In this document: positions 24,709 through 32,431 of the stretch, in pieces
Position numbering within the stretch: the stretch's first letter is position 1
Layout of the letters: each line of letters opens with the position of its first letter
DNA from: Nocardioides baekrokdamisoli
GTDB taxonomy: Bacteria; Actinomycetota; Actinomycetes; Propionibacteriales; Nocardioidaceae
DNA: 64,000 bases
Assembly (NCBI RefSeq): GCF_003945325.1
Contig: NZ_AP019307.1
Coordinates: 1,736,001-1,800,000, forward strand
Direction: 5' to 3'
Made by a program: the position numbers and the translations under genes
Notes under the pieces: model-generated
Told to the model about the DNA's origin: nothing
Seen by the model: the letters and a program-made list of their open reading frames with translations, nothing else
The model's database searches: none

Positions 24709-25557
24709 GTGGCGATGCTGACCAGGAAGCACAAGGTCAGCGAACGTCGCGCGTGCCGGCTGGTCGGGCAGAACCGATCCTCGAACCGCTACGTCGCGGT
24801 GCCTTCGGATTTCGAAGTCAAGCTCGTAGCGCGGATGACGAAGTTAGCTGCGCGGCATCCGAAGTGGGGTTACCGGATGATCCATCTGATTCTGGTTGAG
24901 GAGGGCTGGGAGGTGAACCGCAAACGGATCGAGCGGTTGTGGCGCCAAGAAGGCCTGCAAGTGCCCCCGTCGAGGGCTAAAGACGCAGGTCAGAAGGCGT
25001 TGGGGGCCGATGAGAACAGTTTGTGGAAGCTGCCACCGCTGCGTCGTAATCACATCTGGTCCTATGACTTCGTGACCCGCAGGACCGATGACGGGCGGGC
25101 GGTGCGGGTGCTGAACGTCATCGATGAGTTCACTCGGGTCGCGTTGGGGTCGTGGGTGGCGCGGTCGATCGGGGCGATGCACGTCCAGGAACACCTTGAA
25201 GCGCTGTTCGAGGTCCACGGGAAGCCGTCGCTGATCCGGGCCGACAACGGTCGGGAGTTCGTGGCTGATTCGCTGCGTGAATGGCTCACCGAGCAGGGCG
25301 TCCGGGCAGTGTTCGTGGCGAAGGCGTCGCCGCAGCAGAACGGGTACATCGAACGGTTCAACGGCTCGATGTCACGCGAGGTGTTCGGGCACGAGATCTA
25401 CCACTCGGTGCTCGAGGTTCGACACGTGGTGAACGAGTGGACCGAGGTGTACAACACCCGCCGGCCTCATCGAGGACTTGGTGGCAAGACCCCGGCGGCG
25501 TACGCGAAGATGCATCCAGACACAGAAGATCCGGAAGAGGATGGTGGTTGCCCGTGA
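24709..25557 (+). CDS. IS3-family OrfB, copy 3
   Basis: 282 residues in the -1 frame relative to OrfA. The catalytic D, D, E residues are kept (WSYDFV, RADNGREF, GYIERFNG). It differs from copies 1/2 at scattered positions (e.g. VAMLTRKHKVSERRACRLVG start region, AMHVQEHLEALFEVHG) and appears intact. Confidence 0.92.
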   Translation: MAMLTRKHKVSERRACRLVGQNRSSNRYVAVPSDFEVKLVARMTKLAARHPKWGYRMIHLILVEEGWEVNRKRIERLWRQEGLQVPPSRAKDAGQKALGADENSLWKLPPLRRNHIWSYDFVTRRTDDGRAVRVLNVIDEFTRVALGSWVARSIGAMHVQEHLEALFEVHGKPSLIRADNGREFVADSLREWLTEQGVRAVFVAKASPQQNGYIERFNGSMSREVFGHEIYHSVLEVRHVVNEWTEVYNTRRPHRGLGGKTPAAYAKMHPDTEDPEEDGGCP

Positions 25558-25662
25558 GAGGGACTACCACCACTGCGCGTGGACCAGTCCGCCCACGGGC
25601 CCGGATCGGATGTTCTGCCCGGAACTCTCACACCGGGCGGACCAGTTTCTTGGGGCCGGACA

Positions 25663-26422
25663 CTACGACTCTCAGCACGGCACCACTCGACTCATCAATG
25701 ATCAAACCGGTGATTACATCTACGGGCCCGACAACCAACTTCTCGAAACCACCACCGACCTCGTCATCCCCTCCCAAGACGGCTTCCCAGGTGCACCCAC
25801 CAGCTACGCCCTCACCGACGCCATCGGCTCCACCCGAGCCCAAATCAGCCCCACCAACACCATCACCGGACACAACTTCAGCCCCTACGGCACCAGCACC
25901 GACCCAGGTGCCCCGCAATACGCCCAAGGCAACACCGACCCACTCACCGGCTACAACTACCTCCTCAACCGCAACTACGACCCCGCCACCGGCACCTTCA
26001 CCAGCATCGACCCGATGGTTGATCTCACCGGCCAGCCCTACACCTACGCCGGCAACGACCCCACCAACCGCATAGACCCCACCGGACTCTGCGTCGGCTG
26101 TGGCCACGGCTTGAGTCCGATGAAGGGAGACGTGACCGGGAGATGTGATCACGGTGCAACCGACCAGGCATCAGATTCGGGCGACCTTCCCGCGGACCCT
26201 AGCCAGCAGTCGGCCGATGACTCTGGACAACAGTTCGGAGCCGGTCTGGCCGGCGGGAGCCTGGGATTTGGAGGTGCTGAACTCGCATCGACTGGCGTCG
26301 AGGCAGCGACCCTCGGCGTGGAGGTAGGGTCGACGGCGGCGATCGTCTCTGGGGCGGTTTTGGTGACAGGCGGAGCCGCCCTCATCGTTGTTGCAGTCTT
26401 TGTCGTCGCGAATTGGTGGTAA
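25663..26422 (+). pseudogene. 3' end of an RHS-repeat polymorphic toxin gene, truncated by IS copy 3
   Basis: From the IS boundary the frame reads through the last YD/RHS repeats (TRLINDQTGDYIYGPDNQLL, PTNTITGHNFSPYGTSTDPG) into the RHS core-associated motif GYNYLLNRNYDPATGTFTSI-DP and the closing YTYAGNDPTNRIDPTGL. After that comes the variable tip: about 40 polar residues, then a Gly/Ala-rich hydrophobic segment (VEVGSTAAIVSGAVLVTGGA, ALIVVAVFVVANWW). RHS proteins are large exported toxins whose post-core tip is the toxic domain; a hydrophobic tip suggests membrane action, which is inference. The start of the gene is missing from this locus. Confidence 0.85.
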
Positions 26423-26436
26423 ACAGGATGGTTAAT

Positions 26437-26667
26437 ATGTCCCTGACCTCCGACCGCGATCGTCTCGTTCGTCTGTCTCGGTACGTTGCCCTCGGCGCAG
26501 GTGTGCTGGGTCTGGTCGTGTCGGTGGCTTTGCACAGCCGCCTGCTGATGCTGATAACAATCGGCGTAGAAGTGACGGCGATCCTTGGGACGAGGGTCTT
26601 TCTCGTCGTTGCTGGTAGCGGGCATCGCGCCGAAGGGCGTCGACTTAAGGCTGACCTGGACAAGTAG
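26437..26667 (+). CDS. Small two-TM protein after the RHS tip, candidate immunity protein
   Basis: 76 residues from ATG 26437, preceded by a CAGGATGG Shine-Dalgarno-like sequence at 5 nt; ATG 26428 is an alternative. Two hydrophobic segments (YVALGAGVLGLVVSVALH and LLMLITIGVEVTAILGTRVFLVV) and basic ends. Its stop-to-start distance from the RHS gene is 14 nt. In RHS loci the gene directly after the toxin tip usually encodes its immunity protein, and a membrane protein would suit a membrane-acting tip. No homology was recognised. Confidence 0.55.
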   Translation: MSLTSDRDRLVRLSRYVALGAGVLGLVVSVALHSRLLMLITIGVEVTAILGTRVFLVVAGSGHRAEGRRLKADLDK

Positions 26668-27186
26668 TCGGTATCCGCGTTGCCTGGCCTCCCGAAAGCA
26701 GGTGCCGGACCGTTGGTTGATGGTGTCGTTTGTTGAACTGTCTCGGGGATTCGAATGGCTTACCGGTGGATCGGGAACGGACACGATGGTCGGCTTGTGG
26801 AGTCAATGACCTGTAGGCGCTTACCCGGACGCTGAGTGAGGCGCAGATTGACCCGCCCCGGGTGGCTCAGTTTCTCGGGACCGGACACCGGATCGCTTTG
26901 ACTGCGCCCGCCTCGATCCGGCCAACGGCGCCAACAACGCATGTGAGTGGCTGCCTCGCTACTTTGACGCCGCGGCGCCAGCACAGTTATCTCGTCAAAG
27001 TTCCCTGCGGGAGGGTCTTCAATCTTCGGTGCATCTCGACAACGCCATGTCAGGAGCTGGTGAGCTGGCGTACGAGGTGCTGAGCATCTCGTAGCGGTGG
27101 CGGAGGGTGCCGACGTCGGAGTACGGTGAAAAGGCAGTTCTGCCTCGGACCCCGGCGGACCATTTCCGTACGAAGGCGATGAGGGT
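26668..27186. other. Non-coding, decayed stretch at the right edge of the island
   Basis: 519 nt without a credible gene. It contains a sequence that looks like a lone IS terminus (see 26864-26887) and short open frames with no codon bias or start signals. Core-like composition resumes at the sigma factor gene. Confidence 0.6.
26864..26887. repeat. Solo IS-like terminus
   Basis: The complement of this segment begins TGTCCGGTCCC and continues GAGAAACTGAGCCA. This aligns with the left terminus of the IS3 copies (TGTCCGGCCCC, then GAAAACTGGTCCA) with few mismatches. No transposase accompanies it, so it is probably what remains of a related element. Confidence 0.4.
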
Positions 27187-28008
27187 TTGAACACCCAGGT
27201 GGTTTCCGAGCAGTACGTGACGCGCGCGCGTGGACAGACTGTAGGTGACCTGCTCCAGCGCGAGCAGACGAGCGGCTATTTCGCGCAGGCGTGCCATGCC
27301 ACTGATCCGGCAGCCAAGGTCAGATCACTCAACCAGGTCGTACTGGTGAACCTTCCTGTCGCCGATCGTCTGGCGCGGCACTACTCGGACCGAGGGATCC
27401 TGGTGCAGGACCTGATCCAGGTTGCTCGACTCGGATTGGTTCTCGCGGTCCGCCGGTTCGATCCCGATCTCGGGTCCGACTTCCTCTCCTTTGCGGTGCC
27501 GACGATCCGCGGTGAGTTGAAGCGACATTTCCGCGACCGCGGTTGGGTCGTGCGTCCGCCCCGGGCGGTTCAGGAGTTGTGCCCGAGGATTGTCGACGCG
27601 TCGTCGCTGTTGACTCAGCGGTTCGGCCGGACCCCGACCCGTGTCGAGATGGCGACACATCTCGGGGTCGATGAGCTTTCCGTCGCTCGTGCCTTGCTCG
27701 CCGACGGCTGTTTCGCGCCACCTTCTCTTGACTCCACGCTCAACGTCGAGGCAGGAGAAGACGGCGGCGGGCCGTGGGGCGCGAGAGTGGGTCGCATCGA
27801 TCCGGGTCTGGAGTGGGTCGATGCGAAGGTGACGCTCGCTCCTCTGTTCCGGGGCTTGTGTGAGCGTGACAGGCGTGTGCTCCGGTTGCGGTTCGTTGAT
27901 GAGATGACGCAGGAAGAGATCGGCGAGGTAGTCGGTGTCAGTCAGATGCAGGTCTCGCGGATTCTGGCTCGCATTCTGTGGCTCGCGCGGAACGAACTCG
28001 CCGCGTGA
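27187..28008 (+). CDS. RNA polymerase sigma factor, SigB/SigF/SigG family
   Basis: 273 residues counted from TTG 27187; the true start is uncertain (GTG 27199 is another option). Region 2 is diagnostic: RGILVQDLIQVARLGLVLAV, RRFDPDLGSDFLSFAVPTIR, GELKRHFRDRGWVVRPPR. Region 3 (LTQRFGRTPTRVEMATHLGV) and region 4 (LFRGLCERDRRVLRLRFVDE, MTQEEIGEVVGVSQMQVSRI) are complete. Group 3 factors of this family drive stress and stationary-phase genes and are usually held by an RsbW-type anti-sigma; no rsbW or rsbV gene is adjacent. Candidate target promoters lie 2-3 kb downstream (30087, 30677). Confidence 0.92.
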   Translation: MNTQVVSEQYVTRARGQTVGDLLQREQTSGYFAQACHATDPAAKVRSLNQVVLVNLPVADRLARHYSDRGILVQDLIQVARLGLVLAVRRFDPDLGSDFLSFAVPTIRGELKRHFRDRGWVVRPPRAVQELCPRIVDASSLLTQRFGRTPTRVEMATHLGVDELSVARALLADGCFAPPSLDSTLNVEAGEDGGGPWGARVGRIDPGLEWVDAKVTLAPLFRGLCERDRRVLRLRFVDEMTQEEIGEVVGVSQMQVSRILARILWLARNELAA

Positions 28009-28068
28009 ACTGATGGCCTGCCTCCGTGACGGCGACGCCAGCCTCCGGGCCGCACTCGGGGTGCCGTC

Positions 28069-28785
28069 GTGAGGACGGCCGGCCAGATCCTTGCGTCGCT
28101 GGAGTTCGCCGGATGTGACTCGCGCTCCCTGCCTGATCACCTGTGTCATCAGTGCATGGAGGCACTGCCGGTCAACGGAGTCGGGCTGGCGCTGATGAAC
28201 GACGCCGGCCATCAGGGGGTCATCGCAGCAACAGATGGCCCGGCGAGGCTGATGGAGGAACTGCAGTTCACACTCGGTGAGGGACCGTGCCTGGATGCCT
28301 CGCGCAGCCGTCGACCGATCATGGAACCCGATCTCGCCGGGACCGCACGCACGCGATGGCCGGGCTTCGGGCCGGCAGTCCTGGAGGCTGGGATCGCTGC
28401 CATTTTTGCTTTCCCTCTCCAGATTGGAGCGATTCGGCTCGGGATCCTTGATCTCTACCGGGCGACTCCCGGCGCCCTTGATGACGAGCAGCTCGGCGAC
28501 GCACTCGCCTATGGCGATGCCGCGGCGGTCGTCTTGTTGCGCATGCAGAGCAAGGTGCCACCTGGAGGTGGATTGCACCCGCTACTCGGGGCGTCGGTTC
28601 AGAGCCACGCCGAGGTGCACCAGGCCACCGGCGCGGTCGCTGTGCAAGCGGGCGTCAGCCTGAGCGAGGCATTGCTGCTGTTGCAGGCTCACGCGTACGC
28701 CGCCGACCGATCACTACGCGCGGTCGCACGGGACGTGCTTGAAGGAGCCCTTCGCTTCCAGCTCTCGGCGGAGGATCATGAATGA
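28069..28785 (+). CDS. GAF and ANTAR domain transcription antiterminator (first)
   Basis: 238 residues, GTG start. N-terminal GAF domain with the actinobacterial signature LQFTLGEGPCLDASRSRRPI, and a C-terminal ANTAR RNA-binding domain (VHQATGAVAVQAGVSLSEAL, LLLQAHAYAADRSLRAVA). ANTAR proteins bind paired hairpins in nascent RNA to block termination, with GAF as the sensor. It lies 60 nt after the sigma gene and before a second GAF-ANTAR gene, so the three may form a stress-responsive unit. The signal is unknown. Confidence 0.9.
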   Translation: MRTAGQILASLEFAGCDSRSLPDHLCHQCMEALPVNGVGLALMNDAGHQGVIAATDGPARLMEELQFTLGEGPCLDASRSRRPIMEPDLAGTARTRWPGFGPAVLEAGIAAIFAFPLQIGAIRLGILDLYRATPGALDDEQLGDALAYGDAAAVVLLRMQSKVPPGGGLHPLLGASVQSHAEVHQATGAVAVQAGVSLSEALLLLQAHAYAADRSLRAVARDVLEGALRFQLSAEDHE

Positions 28786-28836
28786 ATCGGATCCAGCCTT
28801 GCAGTGCCGAGGGTGGTCCAGACAGGAACAAACAGA

Positions 28837-29562
28837 ATGAACGCAGAGCGGCGTATCACGCAGGTTTTCGTGGAGCTCGCAGACACACTGGTCGATGAAT
28901 TCGATGCGTTGGACTTCCTCCACACGCTGACCGAGCGGAGTGTCGAGCTCCTCAATGCCGACGCCGCCGGGGTGATCCTCAGCGACCAACACGGCCGCCT
29001 GCAAGTTGCGGCCTCGACGAGCAATCAGGCGCAAGTACTCGAACTCTTCGAGTTGCAGAGTGCTGAGGGTCCCTGCCTGGACTGCTTCAACAGTGGACAC
29101 GTGATCGCCAATGTCGACCTCGCTCAGGCCGAAACTCGCTGGCCCAGGTTCACCGAAGCCTCTCTTCTCGCTGGCTACAGATCCACCCACGCGATCCCGC
29201 TGCGCTTGCGCGACCACGTCATTGGCGCGATGAATCTCTTCTGCCTCCACCAGTCGACCCTGAGCGAGGACGACCTGGCACTTGCGCAAGCTCTCGCTGA
29301 TGTGGCGGCGATCGGCCTGCTTCAGGAGCGAGCGGTACGCGAGTCCCAGCTCATCGCCGAGCAGTTGCAGACCGCACTCAACAGTCGGGTGCTCATCGAG
29401 CAGGCAAAGGGGGTTCTGTTGGCACGGTCGGGAGTCAGCGTTGATGACGCCTTCAGGTTGATGCGGGCCCACAGTCGCAGAAACAACCAACGATTGAGCG
29501 ACGTCGCTCTGGCCGTGATCAACGGAACCCTCACGCCGCGTCCGCCGGGAATCAGCGACTGA
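28837..29562 (+). CDS. GAF and ANTAR domain transcription antiterminator (second)
   Basis: 241 residues from ATG 28837 with an AGGA Shine-Dalgarno; an upstream in-frame start at 28804 is less likely. The GAF domain has LQSAEGPCLDCFNSGHVIAN and STHAIPLRLRDHVIGAMNLF; the ANTAR domain has ALNSRVLIEQAKGVLLARSG and DAFRLMRAHSRRNNQRLSDV with canonical spacing, a better match to the family than the first protein. The tandem arrangement suggests duplication followed by divergence of the sensor domain. Confidence 0.92.
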   Translation: MNAERRITQVFVELADTLVDEFDALDFLHTLTERSVELLNADAAGVILSDQHGRLQVAASTSNQAQVLELFELQSAEGPCLDCFNSGHVIANVDLAQAETRWPRFTEASLLAGYRSTHAIPLRLRDHVIGAMNLFCLHQSTLSEDDLALAQALADVAAIGLLQERAVRESQLIAEQLQTALNSRVLIEQAKGVLLARSGVSVDDAFRLMRAHSRRNNQRLSDVALAVINGTLTPRPPGISD

Positions 29563-29570
29563 GTTCAGCG

Positions 29571-29978
29571 CTAGCCAGCAGAGTGGTTGCCGCACACGTG
29601 CTCGTGGATCTGCGTCGCAAGTTCAGCGACGGTCGTGGTGAGCACGGTGTTCGCCTCGATCAGTTCCTGCAGTTGCTTCGTGTTGTCGAGGGTGTGAATA
29701 GCCACCTCGCTGCTGATCGAGTCGGCGCGTTTGGCCGAGATCAGCAAGATCGCACCCTGCAGTCCGGCGACCATCGACAGGAACAGGTTCAGGAGGATGA
29801 ACGGGTAGGGGTCAACGCCGTGCTTGCCGTTGACGGCCGCCCAGACGGCCATGAAGCACAGGAAGACAAAGACAAACGGCCATGACCCCATGCCATTGCG
29901 CATCAGATCTGCGGCCCGTTCGCCGACGGTGAGCTGACTGTGGTGGCGGACGCCGGGATGTTCGTGCCAACGATTCAT
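29571..29978 (-). CDS. DUF1003 membrane protein
   Basis: 135 residues from ATG 29978. Family pattern: GERAADLMRNGMGSWPFVFV, first TM, an NGKHGVDPYPFILLNLFLSM loop and second TM, then AGLQGAILLISAKRADSISS and a coiled tail. Two membrane segments with a cytoplasmic C-terminus. DUF1003 proteins are of unknown function. It is convergent with the second GAF-ANTAR gene, with only 8 nt between stops. Confidence 0.88.
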   Translation of the reverse strand: MNRWHEHPGVRHHSQLTVGERAADLMRNGMGSWPFVFVFLCFMAVWAAVNGKHGVDPYPFILLNLFLSMVAGLQGAILLISAKRADSISSEVAIHTLDNTKQLQELIEANTVLTTTVAELATQIHEHVCGNHSAG

Positions 29979-30086
29979 GGTGGGCTCGGTTTCGTTCGAG
30001 ACGGCGCCACCGGGGTCCGGGGTAGCAGGACATCTCCAACCTACCCGCAGGTCGGCCCGCACCTCCCGAGTTCCTGTCGCTCGCCT

Positions 30087-30112
30087 GTTTGAGGTTCGTC
30101 GGATACGGGTAA
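30087..30112 (+). promoter_or_regulatory. SigB/SigF-type promoter
   Basis: GTTT (30087-30090), 16-nt spacer, GGGTAA (30107-30112), 45 nt before the DUF6458 start. This is the group 3 sigma consensus GTTT-N(15-17)-GGGTA. A SigB/SigF-family factor is encoded about 2 kb away (27187-28008), so it is the natural candidate to use it. Confidence 0.6.
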
Positions 30113-30156
30113 GGAAGACGTGCCCGGCCCTCGTCCATCAGCCTTGGAGGATCACC

Positions 30157-30363
30157 ATGCGTATTGGCGGAAGTCTCGCCCTGATCTTTCTCGGCGCCGT
30201 TCTGAGATGGGCGATCACGTACACGCCTGCGGGAGTCAGCATCCCCACGGTCGGCACGATCGTGATCGTCGTAGGTGTCATCGGGCTGCTCCTGACGTTG
30301 ACCTTGATGCTGACGAGGCGCCGCGGCGACGTCGTTCTCGACGACACGGACCCGAACGAGTAG
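30157..30363 (+). CDS. DUF6458 small two-TM protein
   Basis: 68 residues, ATG with TTGGAGGAT Shine-Dalgarno. MRIGGSLALIFLGAVLRWAI and GVSIPTVGTIVIVVGVIGLL are two membrane segments joined by a short loop, followed by a basic then acidic tail (RRRGDVVLDDTD). This is the DUF6458 pattern common in actinobacteria. A SigB/SigF-type promoter upstream points to stress expression. Confidence 0.85.
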   Translation: MRIGGSLALIFLGAVLRWAITYTPAGVSIPTVGTIVIVVGVIGLLLTLTLMLTRRRGDVVLDDTDPNE

Positions 30364-30446
30364 CCGATGACGGCGTCCCTCTGATCGGGGTGGCGCGATG
30401 CTGGGGGCGCCGCGCAACGGTCGTCACGCGGCGCTCAAGCTTCACA

Positions 30447-30632
30447 TCAACGGACTTCGTCGGCTCTCGCCTGGAGTCTGTCCTTCAGGCGACTGATCCT
30501 GTCTTTCAGGTCGGCCTTGCGTTGGTCAGCCCGCCCCGCGGCCTTCAAGTCGTCGTCATCAACAACGACGCCCGCTGCTTCCTTGGCGCGACCCGCGATT
30601 CGTTGGGTGCTGTTCTTGGACTGGTCATTCAT
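30447..30632 (-). CDS. CsbD-family stress protein
   Basis: 61 residues from ATG 30632 with GGAGG Shine-Dalgarno. Charged, Ala/Lys/Asp-rich helix typical of CsbD (QRIAGRAKEAAGVVVDDDDL, KAAGRADQRKADLKDRISRL). CsbD was named for control by sigma B in Bacillus. On this strand a weaker candidate promoter lies upstream: GTGA, 17 nt, GGGTAC (complement of 30677-30703). Confidence 0.85.
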   Translation of the reverse strand: MNDQSKNSTQRIAGRAKEAAGVVVDDDDLKAAGRADQRKADLKDRISRLKDRLQARADEVR

Positions 30633-30676
30633 GGTGGTGTGCCTCCGTGCTTGCGATTGTTCGGTCACCACCGCCC

Positions 30677-30703
30677 GTACCCGCTTTTCAGCCGCCCACT
30701 CAC
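30677..30703 (-). promoter_or_regulatory. Weak SigB/SigF-type promoter candidate for the CsbD gene
   Basis: On the minus strand GTGA (complement of 30700-30703), a 17-nt spacer and GGGTAC (complement of 30677-30682), 45 nt before the CsbD start. The -10 fits the consensus, the -35 only partly. Confidence 0.35.
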
Positions 30704-30793
30704 CGCCGTTCCGCCTCTTGCCGGTACGCGGTGCAGATCCAGGCGCTCACCCGGTTGCCGAACCGCCCTCCGCCGCTCATAATCCTTATCAAA

Positions 30794-30809
30794 CTAGAAC
30801 GTGTTCTAG
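30794..30809. promoter_or_regulatory. KstR-like palindromic operator before the lipid operon
   Basis: CTAGAAC-GT-GTTCTAG, a perfect 7-bp inverted repeat 12 nt upstream of the GTG at 30822. It fits the TNNAACNNGTTNNA pattern of the TetR regulator KstR of mycobacterial sterol/lipid genes and related lipid regulators. A second, slightly degenerate copy lies at 39810-39823. Confidence 0.55.
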
Positions 30810-30821
30810 AAAGGGGTTGGG

Positions 30822-31631
30822 GTGTACGACTTTGAGGGCGAGACCGGGCACGGCGGCGACGGGACGATGCCGTCGCGGTCACTGCTGTTGTTGGAGCTTC
30901 CGCGCTGGATCGGTGAGTACGCGGCGTCGAGCACGCTCGACCGGGTCCGCCCACGTCGAGGAATCGGCTCTGGCCGCCCTGTCCTTGTGCTGCCGGGATT
31001 CTCCGCAACCGATGGAATGACCGGTCGCCTCCGGTCGCACCTCGATCACCGCGGGTTCGCAGCGCACGGGTGGGGCCAGGGCCGGAACATCGGCCTGACC
31101 GACACCCTCATCGACGGTCTCCACGCTCGCTTCGAGGACTTGCGCACGCGCTACGACCAACCGGTGAGCGTGGTGGGGTGGAGCTTCGGAGGAGTGCTCG
31201 CCAGGCACCTCGCGCACACGTACCCCGACGACGTCCGGCAGATCATCTGCCTCGGCTCACCGTGGCGTCCCGACGGCGAACGTACGCGCGCGACTGCGAT
31301 GTTCGAGAAGTCCCGCGAGAAGCACGGCATCTCGGACCGGGCGCGGCCGATCGTGGAGCAACTCCGTCAGCCCGTCCCGGTGCCGACCACCGCAGTCTGG
31401 TCGAAGAGCGACGGCGTCGTGCCTTGGCGCGGCTGCATGGTGGACGCCTCGTCGGATCCGATCGCCGAGAACATCGAGGTCGTGAGCAGCCACGTCGGCA
31501 TGGTCGCGAGTCCGCTGACGCTGATGGCGACCGTTGACCGACTCTCACAGGACCCCAACGGGTGGCAGGCCTTCTCGTGGCGAACCTGCGCAAGCGGTCA
31601 GGGCGCCCCGCGTACGGAGGTGTCGGCATGA
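30822..31631 (+). CDS. Alpha/beta-hydrolase, first gene of the lipid operon
   Basis: 269 residues, GTG start with AAGGGG Shine-Dalgarno. Nucleophile elbow VVGWSFGGVLARHLA (Ser), an acidic residue near AVWSKSDGVVPW and His in VSSHVGM complete a plausible triad; the strand/oxyanion region is RPVLVLPGFSATDGM. The sequence resembles lipase/esterase-like hydrolases. It heads a run of five genes joined by 4-nt overlaps, so it probably acts on an acyl ester in the same pathway. The far C-terminus (after residue 250) is low-complexity and overlaps the next gene. Confidence 0.82.
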   Translation: MYDFEGETGHGGDGTMPSRSLLLLELPRWIGEYAASSTLDRVRPRRGIGSGRPVLVLPGFSATDGMTGRLRSHLDHRGFAAHGWGQGRNIGLTDTLIDGLHARFEDLRTRYDQPVSVVGWSFGGVLARHLAHTYPDDVRQIICLGSPWRPDGERTRATAMFEKSREKHGISDRARPIVEQLRQPVPVPTTAVWSKSDGVVPWRGCMVDASSDPIAENIEVVSSHVGMVASPLTLMATVDRLSQDPNGWQAFSWRTCASGQGAPRTEVSA

Positions 31632-32431
31632 CGAGCGCTGAGAACCTCGAGATCCTCGCGCACCGCGACCCGGCGTACGTCGCGAAGTTGATGCCGCTGC
31701 TGCGCCTGCCGATGAAGCGGTACTTCCGCTCGCAGGTGCGCGACATCGGCCGGGTGCCAGCCGGCGGAGCACTCGTCGTCGGGAATCACTCCGGCGGGCT
31801 GCTCGCGATGGACGTCCCGATCTTCGCGGTCGCCTTCTTCGAGGAGTTCGGAAGCGAACGCCCGCTGTACTGCCTCGCACACGACCTGCTGTTCACCGGC
31901 GCGGCGCGCGCGGTCATGCTCCGCTGCGGCTTCGTGCCCGCGACCCGCGACAACGCGCACGCGGTGCTGTCGTCGGGCGCGGTGACCATCGTGTTCCCTG
32001 GCGGCGACTACGACGCGTACCGCCCGTCCTCGAAGGCGAACGTCATCGACTTCAACGGGCGCTCAGGCTACGTACGCACGGCGCTCGAGACGGGCGTGCC
32101 GATCGTGCCGATCGTCAGCATCGGTGGCCAGGAGGCGCAGATCCACCTCAGTCGAGGCGAGTGGATCGCGAAGCTCCTGCGTCTCGATTCGTTGGTACGC
32201 AGCAAGTACTTCCCGATCACGTTCGGATTCCCCTTCGGCCTGACCGCCGCGTTCCCGCCGAACCTGCCGCTGCCGACCAAGATCGTCACGCAGGTGCTCG
32301 AGCCCATCGACCTGATGGCGGAGTTCGGGGCCGACCCCGACATCGCTGAGGTCGACGCCGAGATCCGGCGCCGGATGCAGGTTGCTCTGGATCAGTTGGC
32401 ATCCGAGCGCCGATTCCCGGTGCTCGGATGA
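31628..32431 (+). CDS. Lysophospholipid acyltransferase family protein (PlsC/MGAT-like)
   Basis: 267 residues from ATG 31628, overlapping the hydrolase stop by 4 nt. The acyltransferase signature is ALVVGNHSGGLLAMDVPIF (N-H motif with a longer H-to-D spacing than the usual HX4D, as in the MGAT-like subgroup), followed by FPGGDYDAYRP and GVPIVPIVSIGG. It probably acylates glycerol-based lipids at the inner membrane face using acyl-CoA made by the next gene product. Confidence 0.85.
   Translation: MTSAENLEILAHRDPAYVAKLMPLLRLPMKRYFRSQVRDIGRVPAGGALVVGNHSGGLLAMDVPIFAVAFFEEFGSERPLYCLAHDLLFTGAARAVMLRCGFVPATRDNAHAVLSSGAVTIVFPGGDYDAYRPSSKANVIDFNGRSGYVRTALETGVPIVPIVSIGGQEAQIHLSRGEWIAKLLRLDSLVRSKYFPITFGFPFGLTAAFPPNLPLPTKIVTQVLEPIDLMAEFGADPDIAEVDAEIRRRMQVALDQLASERRFPVLG

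Larger units (their letters stand above)
24333..25662 (+). mobile_element. IS3-family insertion sequence, copy 3 (1330 bp, diverged)
   Basis: Same length, gene layout and termini as copies 1 and 2 (left TGTCCGGCCCC, right complement TGTCCGGCCCC with CTGGTCC), but with scattered differences in DNA and protein, so it is a separate, older or independently acquired member. It interrupts an IS110 transposase on its left and an RHS gene on its right, so sequence was lost on at least one side. Confidence 0.9.
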
